Notes: generated from the letters alone by a model not told the origin. Positions 1 through 7,418 are shown, counted from the first letter of the stretch. The stretch: DNA of 9,589 nucleotides from Promethearchaeota archaeon (GCA_030615235.1 JAUWZR010000086.1:1-9589), one strand, 5' to 3'. Translations and numbers: made by a program.

Positions 1-2588
1 CAGATGAATATAGTCACCATAAGCATCGTAAGAGTTTTTGCTACATTTGGCAATCGTAATACTATCATCGGAGTAATATATTCCACATCGGGGAAAGTTA
101 AATAAGCTTCGTTTAAACCTCCAAAGTTAATATTCTCAGGAAAAACCGGATAAAATCCCGTAATTGTTATAAAGTACACAACTATCATGCTAATCGCTAA
201 TAACGCTCCAAATATAAATAGAAGAATAACAGTATTTTTTGACAAGATTTCTTCTTCGTCGTGAGGTTTTTGCTTCATTAAATCTTTAGAATTACGATCG
301 AATGTGAGAATTAAACCCGGAAAAATGTGAACCGTTATTGCGAGGAAAATCCATTGGTAATTGAATGCTTTGTCCATAAAGTAGGGGAGGTTCAAAATAA
401 CAGACAAAATAAATTGGACTATGCCTTCAAAAACATTTATACAGATATAGAAAAATACCACTGCTCTGATGCGAGCAAAAATACCACGTCCTTGTTCGAT
501 ACCTGTAACGATTGATGTAAAAGAGTCGTCGCTTATTACCATATCGCTCGCTTCTTTCGCAACATCAGTTCCTTGAATACCCATAGCTATTCCTGCATCT
601 GCCATGTTTAAAGCTAAAGCGTCATTAACCCCATCTCCGGTCATAGCTACAACTTGATTAGCTCCTTGATATTTTTCGATTATGTCTTGTTTATGCTCTG
701 GAGATACTCTGGCAAACACTTTAATTCTGCTAAAATCATAAAACGTTTTTACTTTCTTTATTTCTTTGCCTTCTAATACAATTTCGTCTTTATTTTTAAT
801 TATAGAGATTTGTTGGGCGATAGCTTTCGCCGTGGTGGGAGAATCTCCCGTAATCATTACCACATCAACTCCAGCGTTGTGACATTGTTCAACGCTTTGT
901 TTCACGCCTTCCCGAGGCGGATCAAGTATCGTTACAAATCCAATGTAAATCATATCCGACTCGCACAACTTTCTACTTTTCTCGTCTTCTGGTGGAATCG
1001 CATCTAATTTCTTATAACATAAACTTAAGATTCTATATCCTTGTTCTGCGTAGATATCCGAAATCTTTAAAACTTTGTCTTTAATTTCGTTTGTAAATTC
1101 TAATTCTTGATCTTTATATAAGACTTTTTTGCATAAAGGTATTAAAATCTCACTTGCTCCTTTAGTAAAAGAATAAAATTTGCCCTCTTTTTTATAAACT
1201 TTAGTCATTCTTTTAACCTTCGAATCAAATGGGTGCTCTTTAATGTACTCAAAATCTTCTAGGAGATAATCTCCCATTCCTTTTTGAAAAAGAACCATTA
1301 AAGCGCCTTCAGTAGGAGAACCAATTACATTCCAGTTCTGGATAGTTTTACCAGATACTTCAATCTCATTTTTTACCAAAGCAGAGTTATTATTCAAGAA
1401 TCCTGAAGTTAAAAGTAATCTGAGTTGAGGATGATCATCAATGTGTTTAACATAAACAGAATTTTTCGGATCGTCGGTTAATATAATGTCTCCCTCAGGA
1501 CTATAACCACTACCAGAAACATTATAATTAGAACCGTTTGTCCATACATGCTGGATGGACATTTGATTTTTTGTTAAAGTCCCCGTTTTATCTGAACAAA
1601 CTACGCTTACTCGCCCTAAACTATCTACTGAAGCGAGATTTCTGATGATGACCCCATGATGTGCCATGGTTACAACGCCCGTTAGCAAAATAATTGTTAC
1701 AAGGAGAGGTATATTGATAGGTAGTAGATCCAAGGCAGAATTAAGACTTTTAACTATATCTACTTCACCTGTAGCGCCCCAAAGGATCATGAGAGTAAGA
1801 AACCAAAAACCGATAACGATCAACCCTAGCCACTTACCAAAATTATTCATTTTTTCTCGAATTGGAATCTCGCTTGTTCCTGCTTCTTCTAAACCTTGCG
1901 ATATTTTTCCTATTTCGGTATCCTTTCCCGTTTTTACTGCTATTGCCGTCGAATTACCCGTAGCAATAAAAGTTCCGTAAAACACCATATTAAATCGTTC
2001 AGCGATGGCTACATCCTCGTTTTTTATTGCGATCCCGTCAGGAACTTTTCTGACTGGCTCAGATTCTCCCGTCAAACTGGATTCATTAACTTCTAGATTA
2101 TTAGATTGTATGATTCTTCCATCAGCAGGTATTCGATCTCCTTGCTTCAGGACTAATAAATCGCCAACAACTACATTTTTTGTCGTAATATCCTCCTTTT
2201 GACCATTTCTTATTACAGTGGTTGTTGGTGCCGTCATTTCTCGTAGTGCGTTTAATTTTTTTGTTGCTCTGTATTGCTGTATGATTGCAACAACACAATT
2301 GAGAGCTACTATGAATAAAGTTAGCATGACGAATATTATATTTCCTTCGCCCCCTAAGATTGCTGCTAAAAACAAAATTAACGAAGCGAAGAGATAAATG
2401 ACGATTAACCAACTAAATAAAGGGGCGAGGTAAATTTTGATAAAGCCTTTAGAAGCTTTCGGAATCTCGTTAAATCCGTAAAGTTCAAGCCGTTTTTGGG
2501 CTTCTTCAGTTGTTAATCCATTAGTTGAGTTGGTCTGAAATTTTTTATAGATTTGATCTAACTCCATATTGTAGTAGATTTCTTCCAT
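1..2588 (-). CDS. P-type cation-transporting ATPase (P2-like), paralogue 1, C-terminus cut by window edge
   Basis: An uninterrupted frame from ATG at 2588 to the window edge gives 862 residues; the end of M8 and M9-M10 lie outside. Seen: N-terminal cation-ATPase domain (about 8-45), M1-M2 (58-104), actuator TGES (173-176), M3-M4 (253-308), phosphorylation motif DKTGT with Asp333, nucleotide-binding KGA (476-478), DPPR (556-559), TGD (580-582), hinge TGDGVND (650-656), SDD (686-688), M5-M6 (708-764) and M7. The family forms an aspartyl phosphate and pumps ions across the membrane. The layout is P2-like, but M4 reads PINIP (290-294) where SERCA has PEGLP, and M6 has His754 where SERCA has Asp800; M5 keeps Asn718 and Glu721. 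The ion is therefore unknown. It closely resembles the ATPase at 3361-6246, including the unusual M4. The start is supported by GGGAG eight bases upstream and by an N-terminus matching the paralogue. Confidence 0.93.
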   Translation of the reverse strand, partial: MEEIYYNMELDQIYKKFQTNSTNGLTTEEAQKRLELYGFNEIPKASKGFIKIYLAPLFSWLIVIYLFASLILFLAAILGGEGNIIFVMLTLFIVALNCVVAIIQQYRATKKLNALREMTAPTTTVIRNGQKEDITTKNVVVGDLLVLKQGDRIPADGRIIQSNNLEVNESSLTGESEPVRKVPDGIAIKNEDVAIAERFNMVFYGTFIATGNSTAIAVKTGKDTEIGKISQGLEEAGTSEIPIREKMNNFGKWLGLIVIGFWFLTLMILWGATGEVDIVKSLNSALDLLPINIPLLVTIILLTGVVTMAHHGVIIRNLASVDSLGRVSVVCSDKTGTLTKNQMSIQHVWTNGSNYNVSGSGYSPEGDIILTDDPKNSVYVKHIDDHPQLRLLLTSGFLNNNSALVKNEIEVSGKTIQNWNVIGSPTEGALMVLFQKGMGDYLLEDFEYIKEHPFDSKVKRMTKVYKKEGKFYSFTKGASEILIPLCKKVLYKDQELEFTNEIKDKVLKISDIYAEQGYRILSLCYKKLDAIPPEDEKSRKLCESDMIYIGFVTILDPPREGVKQSVEQCHNAGVDVVMITGDSPTTAKAIAQQISIIKNKDEIVLEGKEIKKVKTFYDFSRIKVFARVSPEHKQDIIEKYQGANQVVAMTGDGVNDALALNMADAGIAMGIQGTDVAKEASDMVISDDSFTSIVTGIEQGRGIFARIRAVVFFYICINVFEGIVQFILSVILNLPYFMDKAFNYQWIFLAITVHIFPGLILTFDRNSKDLMKQKPHDEEEILSKNTVILLFIFGALLAISMIVVYFITITGFYPVFPENINFGGLNEAYLTFPDVEYITPMIVLRLPNVAKTLTMLMVTIFI

Positions 2589-2596
2589 TAGATTTT

Positions 2597-2601
2597 CTCC
2601 C
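2597..2601 (-). promoter_or_regulatory. Shine-Dalgarno-like site for ATPase paralogue 1
   Basis: On the minus strand GGGAG lies eight bases before the ATG at 2588. It is one of only two purine-rich ribosome-binding candidates I see in the window, and it supports 2588 as the start rather than the in-frame ATG eight codons later. Confidence 0.45.
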
Positions 2602-2710
2602 GTGACTAAATCTTATTTTTGATTTTACGATAAAAAATAATTATAATAAATAGACTATAGAAATTCTTCTTTTTATTTTATAGTATTTTTACCTATAAAA
2701 ATTAGTAATG

Positions 2711-2791
2711 GAAAAATAATTTAGTGTGGATTAAATAATAACATGTACATTTGTGTAGAAATACATTAGACTCATTCAAGACAATTTAGAA
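2711..2791. repeat. Imperfect ~81-bp direct repeat, copy A
   Basis: This copy aligns over its whole length with 3286-3366, with two single-base indels and scattered substitutions. The best conserved blocks are a 17-base identical core ACATGTACATTTGTGTA, containing the 8-base palindrome ATGTACAT, and the 11-mer GACTCATTCAA. Copy A lies about 120 bp upstream of the minus-strand ATPase start at 2588 and about 110 bp downstream of the small membrane gene's stop. The conservation stands out against AT-rich spacer DNA. It could be an upstream control element, a transcribed 3' element, or a duplication scar. Confidence 0.85.
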
Positions 2792-2807
2792 GAGAACTTT
2801 TTCATAT

Positions 2808-2835
2808 AAAAAAAAAGTATAAGAATCTAAAAAAA
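2808..2835 (-). terminator. T-tract terminator for the small membrane gene
   Basis: On the minus strand a T7 run (2829-2835) is followed by a T9 run (2808-2816), 65-95 bases after the stop codon of the 2901-3191 gene. Archaeal RNA polymerase terminates at such U-runs without needing a hairpin. The assignment is inferred from position and base composition. Confidence 0.45.
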
Positions 2836-2900
2836 GATGATTTAAACTAAATTTAGCTCTTTTAATATTTTTAAATTTATATAGAATAATCTTCAATAAT

Positions 2901-3191
2901 TCATTGAATCTTTAGAGATTTTCTAAATAGGTATACCTTTCGATGAGTATAACCACAAATACTAGTAAATCCTAAACTAATAATAAGATTAGAGAATCCT
3001 AATAATAAGATGTTATAATAAATTGAGATGTCATATTCCTTTAGTTTGGGTGTATCCAACAAAACCTCCAATGCATTAAAAATCAACAGCGTAGACAAAC
3101 CATAACCGATTATGCCAAAGACTAGTAAATAGTATGTCATTTTTTTTGTTAACGAAATTCCAAACCACCTATCAATTTGCTGATTCTTCAT
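2901..3191 (-). CDS. Small two-helix membrane protein of unknown function, between two P-type ATPase genes
   Basis: A 96-residue frame from ATG 3191 to TGA. Two hydrophobic segments (about 18-42 and 56-80) are joined by an acidic loop. The N-terminus (KNQQIDRW, TKK) and C-terminus (HRKVYLFRKSLK) are basic, so the positive-inside rule suggests a hairpin with both ends in the cytoplasm. I recognise no family. It sits on the same strand between two P-type ATPase genes and is flanked by the two copies of the direct repeat. It could be a small regulatory or accessory subunit of the pumps, as phospholamban-like or KdpF-like peptides are for other P-type ATPases, but no sequence similarity to those is visible. 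Alternatively it could derive from a detached M9-M10 hairpin of an ATPase copy. No Shine-Dalgarno is visible. Confidence 0.65.
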   Translation of the reverse strand: MKNQQIDRWFGISLTKKMTYYLLVFGIIGYGLSTLLIFNALEVLLDTPKLKEYDISIYYNILLLGFSNLIISLGFTSICGYTHRKVYLFRKSLKIQ

Positions 3192-3266
3192 ATTTAATTA
3201 TCACTTGTCCTTATTGTTTTATTATTTACATTATATTATGTTTTTTAAGACCTTTAAATGGATATT

Positions 3267-3275
3267 AAAAAAAAA
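3267..3275 (-). terminator. T9 tract downstream of the complete P-type ATPase
   Basis: On the minus strand nine Ts follow the ATPase stop codon by about 85 bases, after the repeat copy at 3286-3366. This is a plausible archaeal oligo-U terminator. If it works, the small gene at 2901-3191 needs its own promoter. Confidence 0.35.
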
Positions 3276-3285
3276 CAAGTTTATA

Positions 3286-3366
3286 GAAAAATATTATAGT
3301 GTGAATTGAATAAGAAACATGTACATTTGTGTAAAAATACCTTTGACTCATTCAAAACAATTAGAA
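3286..3366. repeat. Imperfect ~81-bp direct repeat, copy B
   Basis: Partner of the repeat at 2711-2791, in the same orientation. Its right end overlaps the stop codon and last codon of the complete ATPase (3361-3366), and its left end lies about 95 bp upstream of the small membrane gene's start. On the minus strand both copies end in a CACACTA-plus-AT-rich stretch (TATAATAT in this copy) that could act as a TATA box for the next gene. The palindrome ATGTACAT is intact in both copies. Confidence 0.85.
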
Positions 3367-6246
3367 AAAAATATTTTTTCTTCTCGCAATGTATTTAAAA
3401 ATCTCTATTCCCATTAAGCCTGGCGACGCTAGCAAAATACATATAATCCAATCGGAAGCACTCAAAAAGAGAAAGTTTATTTGTAAATCTAAGCCAAATT
3501 CATCGTTCACATAATAATTAACGGCATTTGAAAAAAACACGAACAAGACGTGCAGAGCGAGCGTAAATAAGCAAATTACGAGTAAGGTTAACGAAAATTC
3601 GTTTTTAAGGCTTTTGATAAGTGATTTGTTAGGGCGTCTGAAAGTCCATATAAATGTAGTTTCAACGATATATAATGTCGTGATAAACATAGTCCTTGCC
3701 TTTCTATCTAATAATTCTAGTAAATCCTCTGGTAATAATCCTTGCAATTCATCAGGTATATAACTAATATCAAAATTAAGGTTCCATTCATTCAACGGGA
3801 TTAAACCTCCTAACGTAAATTGAAGAACTAAAACTAAACCAATTCCCATTAGCAACGCTTGTATTATCAACATAACCCACATATTCCTGTTTAATAGCTG
3901 TTCCTCGTCTCTGGGAGGTTCTTTCATCACATCTGTTGGATGTTTATCAATTACTAACGCTACGGCTGGAAGAGAATGAACTATAGCGTAAATATAAATA
4001 TGCTGCCACTCTGAGCTAAACAAATCAAATAATGGGACGAACTCATACGCAAAAAAAATAACAGATTCCATTAAATTTAAACAGATAAAAAAAAATATTA
4101 GTGTTCGAATTCTCGCAAATAAACCACGACCAATTTTTACACCCCTAACTATAGATGTGAAGTTATCGTCGCTTATGACCATATCAGCGGTTTCTTTAGC
4201 TACATCAGTCCCCGTTATTCCCATGGCAATCCCGGCATTCGCTAACTTTAAAGCTAAAGCGTCGTTAATACCGTCTCCCGTCATAGCACAGATGTGATTC
4301 TCTGATTGATACTTTTCTACTATTGTTTCTTTATCTGAAGGATTGACTCGCGCAAATACAGACACTTTATTGAAATCTCTGTGGCTTAAATTGTTAATTT
4401 CTGATCCTTTCACTACCAAATCCCCTTCTTTATAAATTCTCATTTGAGCCGCAATAGTTTTGGCTGTTGCTGGATGGTCGCCTGTGATCATTGAAATCTT
4501 GATACCGGCTGATTCACACTCTTCTACAGAATCTCTTACTCCTGGTCTTGGAGGGTCTAATATCGAAACAAAACCTAAGAAGACAAGATCATTTTCAACA
4601 TTTTGTCTTTTAAAATTTTGTTCACCCTCGATTTTCCTATAACCGATTGCCAAAGTTCGATATCCTTGGTTCGCTCGAATTTGAATTTTATCGATTAAGA
4701 GTTTTTTTATTTTTTCAGTTAATGTTTCTTCTATACCATTTATTTCAATTTTGCTTGTTACATCTAAGATCCTCTCTGGTGCTCCTTTCGAGAATGCTAT
4801 AATATTAGTATCATCAGCTTTAAGTTTACATACAATAGTCATTCGTTTAATTTCAGAACTAAACGAAAACTCCTTCAATATTGAGTATTTATTTTTCACA
4901 TCATATGGAATGTACCCTGCTTTTTCAGCTAACACTAATAAAGAAGCCTCTGTTGGCGAGCCTAAAGCTCTTCTTACGGCCATTTCCTTTAATTCTCTCA
5001 ATCGGACTTTTACATCTTCATACACCAATTTAGCGTTATTATTTAATACGATTGAATCAATGAATTTTATAAATGTAGGATTTTCCTTTAAGCTCATTTC
5101 CTTTCCATTTTCGAGAATAATTCCTTCCGGATCATATCCTGAACCTGTAATTTGGTATTCATTATTGTTTATCCAAAATCTTTCAACGGTCATTTCGTTT
5201 TTAGTAATAGTTCCAGTCTTATCTGAACAAATCACGGATACACGGCCAAGAGATTCAATTGCTGACAAATTTTTTATAATTACTCCACTTTGAGCCATAT
5301 TAAGTACCCCTGTAACAAGAACGAGCGTTGTTAATAGAGGTAGGTTAATAGGCATGATTCCCATTGCTCTTAAAATAGAAGATATAATCGCGTTACTTAT
5401 ATTATCACCAAAAAATAAACCTTCTAATCCTAAAATAGAAAATTTATACAGAATTAAGACGATTAGGTAGATGATAACTATCGTTCCAAGGATATACCCT
5501 AACCTATTTAGTTTTCTCGTTAGTGGGATGTCCTCGATACTTCCCATTTCATTAAGTTGATTTGAAATTTTACCAATCTCAGTATTAAGTCCTGTTCCAG
5601 TGACAAGTGCTTTCCCTCTACCAGTATTTATGAAAGTCCCCATGAACACCATATTACTTTGATTCTGAATGGGTAATTCTTTTTCTTTTAGTGATTTATC
5701 GTTTTTTTCTACCGGCTCGCTCTCCCCGGTGAGTGGAGCCTCGTCAATAGTTAAATTTGTCAATTCAAGAATTCTCGCATCTGCACCGATCTTATCACCT
5801 TGCTCTAATAAAATAATATCTCCTGGAACCAGTTCTTTTGTAGGAATCTCAAATTGAATCCCATCTCGTAAAACAATCGTTTTTAGAGCGGCAATTTGCC
5901 TTAGAGCTTCTAAAGCTTTTTGAGCTCTATATTGTTGAGTTATCACGGTTATTGAATTAATAATTACAACTGTAAAAGTAATGATTGTTGATGTTCGATC
6001 TCCGAGTATTACTACAATTGCTCCCGAGACTATAAGGAGAAGGATTAAGAAATTAAAGATTGGCGCGAGATATATTTTCCATAATGATTTTCTTATTTTT
6101 GGTAATTCATTGTAGCCGTATTCAAGGTGTTTTTTCTCTATCTCTGATGATTTTAAACCATTATTAGCATCTGTTTGAAATGTAGTAATCAAACTATCTA
6201 TCGATTGAAAATAAGCTAAGTCAGAAGGAGGTTGGGTTTGGTTCAT
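3361..6246 (-). CDS. P-type cation-transporting ATPase (P2-like), paralogue 2, complete
   Basis: A 961-residue frame of normal P2 length. Seen in order: N-terminal cation-ATPase domain (15-50), M1-M2 (60-105), TGES (173-176), M3-M4 (249-315), DKTGT with phosphorylated Asp342, KGAP (487-490), DPPR (564-567), TGD (588-590), TGDGIND (656-662), SDD (692-694), M5-M6 (714-766), M7 (790-812), M8 (852-870) and M9-M10 (884-948). All catalytic residues are present, so it should be an active ATP-driven ion pump. The transport site is unusual: M4 has PINLP (299-303) rather than PEGLP, M6 has His757 where SERCA has Asp800, and M5 keeps Asn724 and Glu727. The substrate cannot be read from sequence. The gene follows the divergent TFB gene after 105 bp with no T-tract, so co-transcription is possible. 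No Shine-Dalgarno is visible. Confidence 0.96.
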   Translation of the reverse strand: MNQTQPPSDLAYFQSIDSLITTFQTDANNGLKSSEIEKKHLEYGYNELPKIRKSLWKIYLAPIFNFLILLLIVSGAIVVILGDRTSTIITFTVVIINSITVITQQYRAQKALEALRQIAALKTIVLRDGIQFEIPTKELVPGDIILLEQGDKIGADARILELTNLTIDEAPLTGESEPVEKNDKSLKEKELPIQNQSNMVFMGTFINTGRGKALVTGTGLNTEIGKISNQLNEMGSIEDIPLTRKLNRLGYILGTIVIIYLIVLILYKFSILGLEGLFFGDNISNAIISSILRAMGIMPINLPLLTTLVLVTGVLNMAQSGVIIKNLSAIESLGRVSVICSDKTGTITKNEMTVERFWINNNEYQITGSGYDPEGIILENGKEMSLKENPTFIKFIDSIVLNNNAKLVYEDVKVRLRELKEMAVRRALGSPTEASLLVLAEKAGYIPYDVKNKYSILKEFSFSSEIKRMTIVCKLKADDTNIIAFSKGAPERILDVTSKIEINGIEETLTEKIKKLLIDKIQIRANQGYRTLAIGYRKIEGEQNFKRQNVENDLVFLGFVSILDPPRPGVRDSVEECESAGIKISMITGDHPATAKTIAAQMRIYKEGDLVVKGSEINNLSHRDFNKVSVFARVNPSDKETIVEKYQSENHICAMTGDGINDALALKLANAGIAMGITGTDVAKETADMVISDDNFTSIVRGVKIGRGLFARIRTLIFFFICLNLMESVIFFAYEFVPLFDLFSSEWQHIYIYAIVHSLPAVALVIDKHPTDVMKEPPRDEEQLLNRNMWVMLIIQALLMGIGLVLVLQFTLGGLIPLNEWNLNFDISYIPDELQGLLPEDLLELLDRKARTMFITTLYIVETTFIWTFRRPNKSLIKSLKNEFSLTLLVICLFTLALHVLFVFFSNAVNYYVNDEFGLDLQINFLFLSASDWIICILLASPGLMGIEIFKYIARRKNIFF

Positions 6247-6311
6247 TTCAATATCTATTTCTAATTTAGATTACATTAATTACTAATAAATATTGATTTA
6301 AACATTAATAA

Positions 6312-6320
6312 TTATATAAT
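6312..6320 (-). promoter_or_regulatory. Possible TATA box for the complete P-type ATPase
   Basis: On the minus strand a purine stretch (AGAGAAAAAA, resembling a BRE) is followed by TTATATAAT about 66 bases before the ATPase ATG. A start site 25-30 bases downstream would give a leader of about 40 bases. The whole gap is AT-rich, so this is a weak prediction. No oligo-T run longer than four occurs on the minus strand here, so read-through from the upstream TFB-like gene is equally possible. Confidence 0.3.
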
Positions 6321-6351
6321 TTTTTCTCTAAAACTAAGTTAATTGTTATGA

Positions 6352-7305
6352 TTAGAGATTAAATTCGGACGGATCTCCTAATATATCATTTAATATGTGA
6401 TATTTATTTCTAATGGTTGTACTCGAAAATCTGCTTGTGTGTTCAACAATACTTTGAGTAAAAATCTTGCGATTATCTAACGTCTGTCCAATGTAGTAAA
6501 TAAGCCCAGCTGTAAAAGCTTTGTAGTTCAAGTTCTGAATTTGCTCGTAAGTTATTTTTTGTAAAATTTTATCTGCTAATAATTGCATTTCCAACTTTAA
6601 TTTAGTGTAATCTGACTCGCTGGAGAAGTGTTGTTCAATTAGTTCAAATTTGATGTTGTTTAAATCCTTTTGAAATAGAATTTTAATTTTATTTTTTATA
6701 TCTTCTTCTAGATTTATAGCGTTTTTATACCCCTTCAACCTTTTATCCGTTCTTTTAACTTTTAGCATTGCATTGTTGAGCATCTTTTTGTTTATCTTGT
6801 GCCCTAACTCTTTAGATGCTTTGATGAAATCTTCAATCCTAACATTTGTGGTTTCTTTTATTTCCATCCAAATGATCGCAAGAAAGATAATTACCATATT
6901 TTCATAAGTCTGTCTATGATATTTGTTATATCGGAGATATTTGTCTTTTATTTCATTGTATTTAGTGTTGTCAATATTTAATCCAATACCAAAACTTTTT
7001 AGGGTGCTGATAGTTTTCTTTTGTTCCGTAAAACTACTCTGAGAATCCCTAAACCATTTGGACAAAGTTTTAATTTGCTCAAAACGAGCTTTCGTTTTTG
7101 GATCCTGAGTAGCTCTTGAGTCACTTATTCTTATTTTTCTTTCGTAATCTAAAAGAGATTCAGAATAAAAGTTAGGCGACGGAACTTTCTCGAAAGCGAT
7201 TTGGTCTTTATCAATTAAACCGCAATCTTGACAGACAAAGTATCCACCCTCCAGCTTTACGTTCTTGTGTTCACAATCAGCTATTTCTTTATTAGTGTTA
7301 TTCAA
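6352..7305 (-). CDS. Divergent transcription factor B (TFB/TFIIB-like) paralogue
   Basis: 317 residues, near the usual TFB length. A short N-terminal zinc ribbon has Cys11 and His13 (C-x-H rather than CxxC) with Cys25 and Cys28 (CQDCG). A charged linker (about 45-80, IRISDSRATQDP) occupies the B-reader/linker position. A first cyclin-like repeat (about 85-190) and a second (about 205-315) follow; the second ends in a recognition-helix segment TTIRNKYHILNDIL, typical of TFB. TFB bridges TBP-bound promoters and RNA polymerase. This copy differs strongly from the TFB at 8141-9076 and has lost its ERRAY and TEPRWRDFGPRT wording, so it may be a specialised factor. The start is TTG at 7305: an in-frame stop lies a few codons upstream, there is no ATG between, and the first internal Met is residue 137. 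It precedes the P-type ATPase gene on the same strand. Confidence 0.85.
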   Translation of the reverse strand: MNNTNKEIADCEHKNVKLEGGYFVCQDCGLIDKDQIAFEKVPSPNFYSESLLDYERKIRISDSRATQDPKTKARFEQIKTLSKWFRDSQSSFTEQKKTISTLKSFGIGLNIDNTKYNEIKDKYLRYNKYHRQTYENMVIIFLAIIWMEIKETTNVRIEDFIKASKELGHKINKKMLNNAMLKVKRTDKRLKGYKNAINLEEDIKNKIKILFQKDLNNIKFELIEQHFSSESDYTKLKLEMQLLADKILQKITYEQIQNLNYKAFTAGLIYYIGQTLDNRKIFTQSIVEHTSRFSSTTIRNKYHILNDILGDPSEFNL

Positions 7306-7372
7306 GGATTCAATAATTAATTGATCTAATTATATTCTATCACATCTATTCAAAAAAAGTATTAATCTTTAC

Positions 7373-7380
7373 TTTATAAA
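7373..7380 (-). promoter_or_regulatory. TATA box candidate for the divergent TFB gene
   Basis: TTTATAAA lies 68 bases before the TTG start on the minus strand. A transcript starting about 25 bases downstream would have a leader of roughly 45 bases. The box is palindromic, so its direction cannot be read from the core alone. It sits in the 174-bp divergent gap between this gene and the plus-strand membrane gene. Confidence 0.4.
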
Positions 7381-7408
7381 TTTAGCATAAAAAAATCATC
7401 AAATTAAA

Positions 7409-7418
7409 TATTATATAA
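7409..7418 (+). promoter_or_regulatory. TATA box candidate for the four-helix membrane protein gene
   Basis: TATTATATAAAAG lies about 62-70 bases before the ATG at 7480 on the plus strand and is preceded by AAATTAAA, which could serve as a weak BRE. The predicted start near 7440 leaves a leader of about 40 bases that includes an A-run at 7455-7466. The prediction rests on pattern and spacing only. Confidence 0.4.

Larger units (their letters stand above)
2589..2900. other. 312-bp AT-rich intergenic region between ATPase paralogue 1 and the small membrane gene
   Basis: I find no convincing gene here. From right to left it holds oligo-A runs that read as T-tracts on the minus strand (2808-2835), one copy of the ~81-bp direct repeat (2711-2791), a TATA-like stretch around 2675-2685 (minus-strand ACTATAAAAT) that may drive the ATPase, and the ribosome-binding site at 2597-2601. 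The spacing suggests the ATPase has its own promoter. Confidence 0.6.

Noticed and set aside
327..1007. Short plus-strand frames opposite the P-domain and M5-M6 of paralogue 1
   Set aside because: They are antisense to strongly conserved motifs (TGDGVND, SDD) and have no features of their own.
1666..2202. Three overlapping plus-strand frames of 65-104 codons
   Set aside because: All are antisense shadows of the ATPase M3-M4 and actuator coding sequence, with no plausible composition or start context.
2122..2412. A 96-codon minus-strand frame within paralogue 1
   Set aside because: It overlaps in another frame the M2-actuator coding region of the ATPase, which reads through without a break and carries the family motifs.
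1..2588. Possible pseudogene or frameshift in paralogue 1, because no closed frame ends inside the window
   Set aside because: Reading the minus strand codon by codon gives one uninterrupted frame of 862 residues to the window edge with all motifs intact. The gene is merely cut by the boundary.
2901..3191. Naming the small protein KdpF or phospholamban-like
   Set aside because: KdpF is about 29 residues with one helix, and no Kdp genes are present. No sequence match to phospholamban-type peptides is visible.
2589..3360. Insertion sequence or CRISPR-like array suggested by the two repeats
   Set aside because: There are only two copies, about 500 bp apart, with no transposase, terminal inverted repeats or regular spacers.
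4751..5293. A 180-codon open frame on the plus strand inside the complete ATPase gene
   Set aside because: It is antisense to the conserved nucleotide-binding and M4 coding region. The protein has no recognisable pattern, and the opposite strand fully explains the conservation.
3361..6246. Assignment as SERCA-type Ca2+ ATPase or plasma-membrane H+ ATPase
   Set aside because: The M4 PEGL motif and M6 Asp of P2A, and the M4 PxALP motif and M6 Asp of P3A, are absent. Only a general P2-like cation ATPase call is supported.
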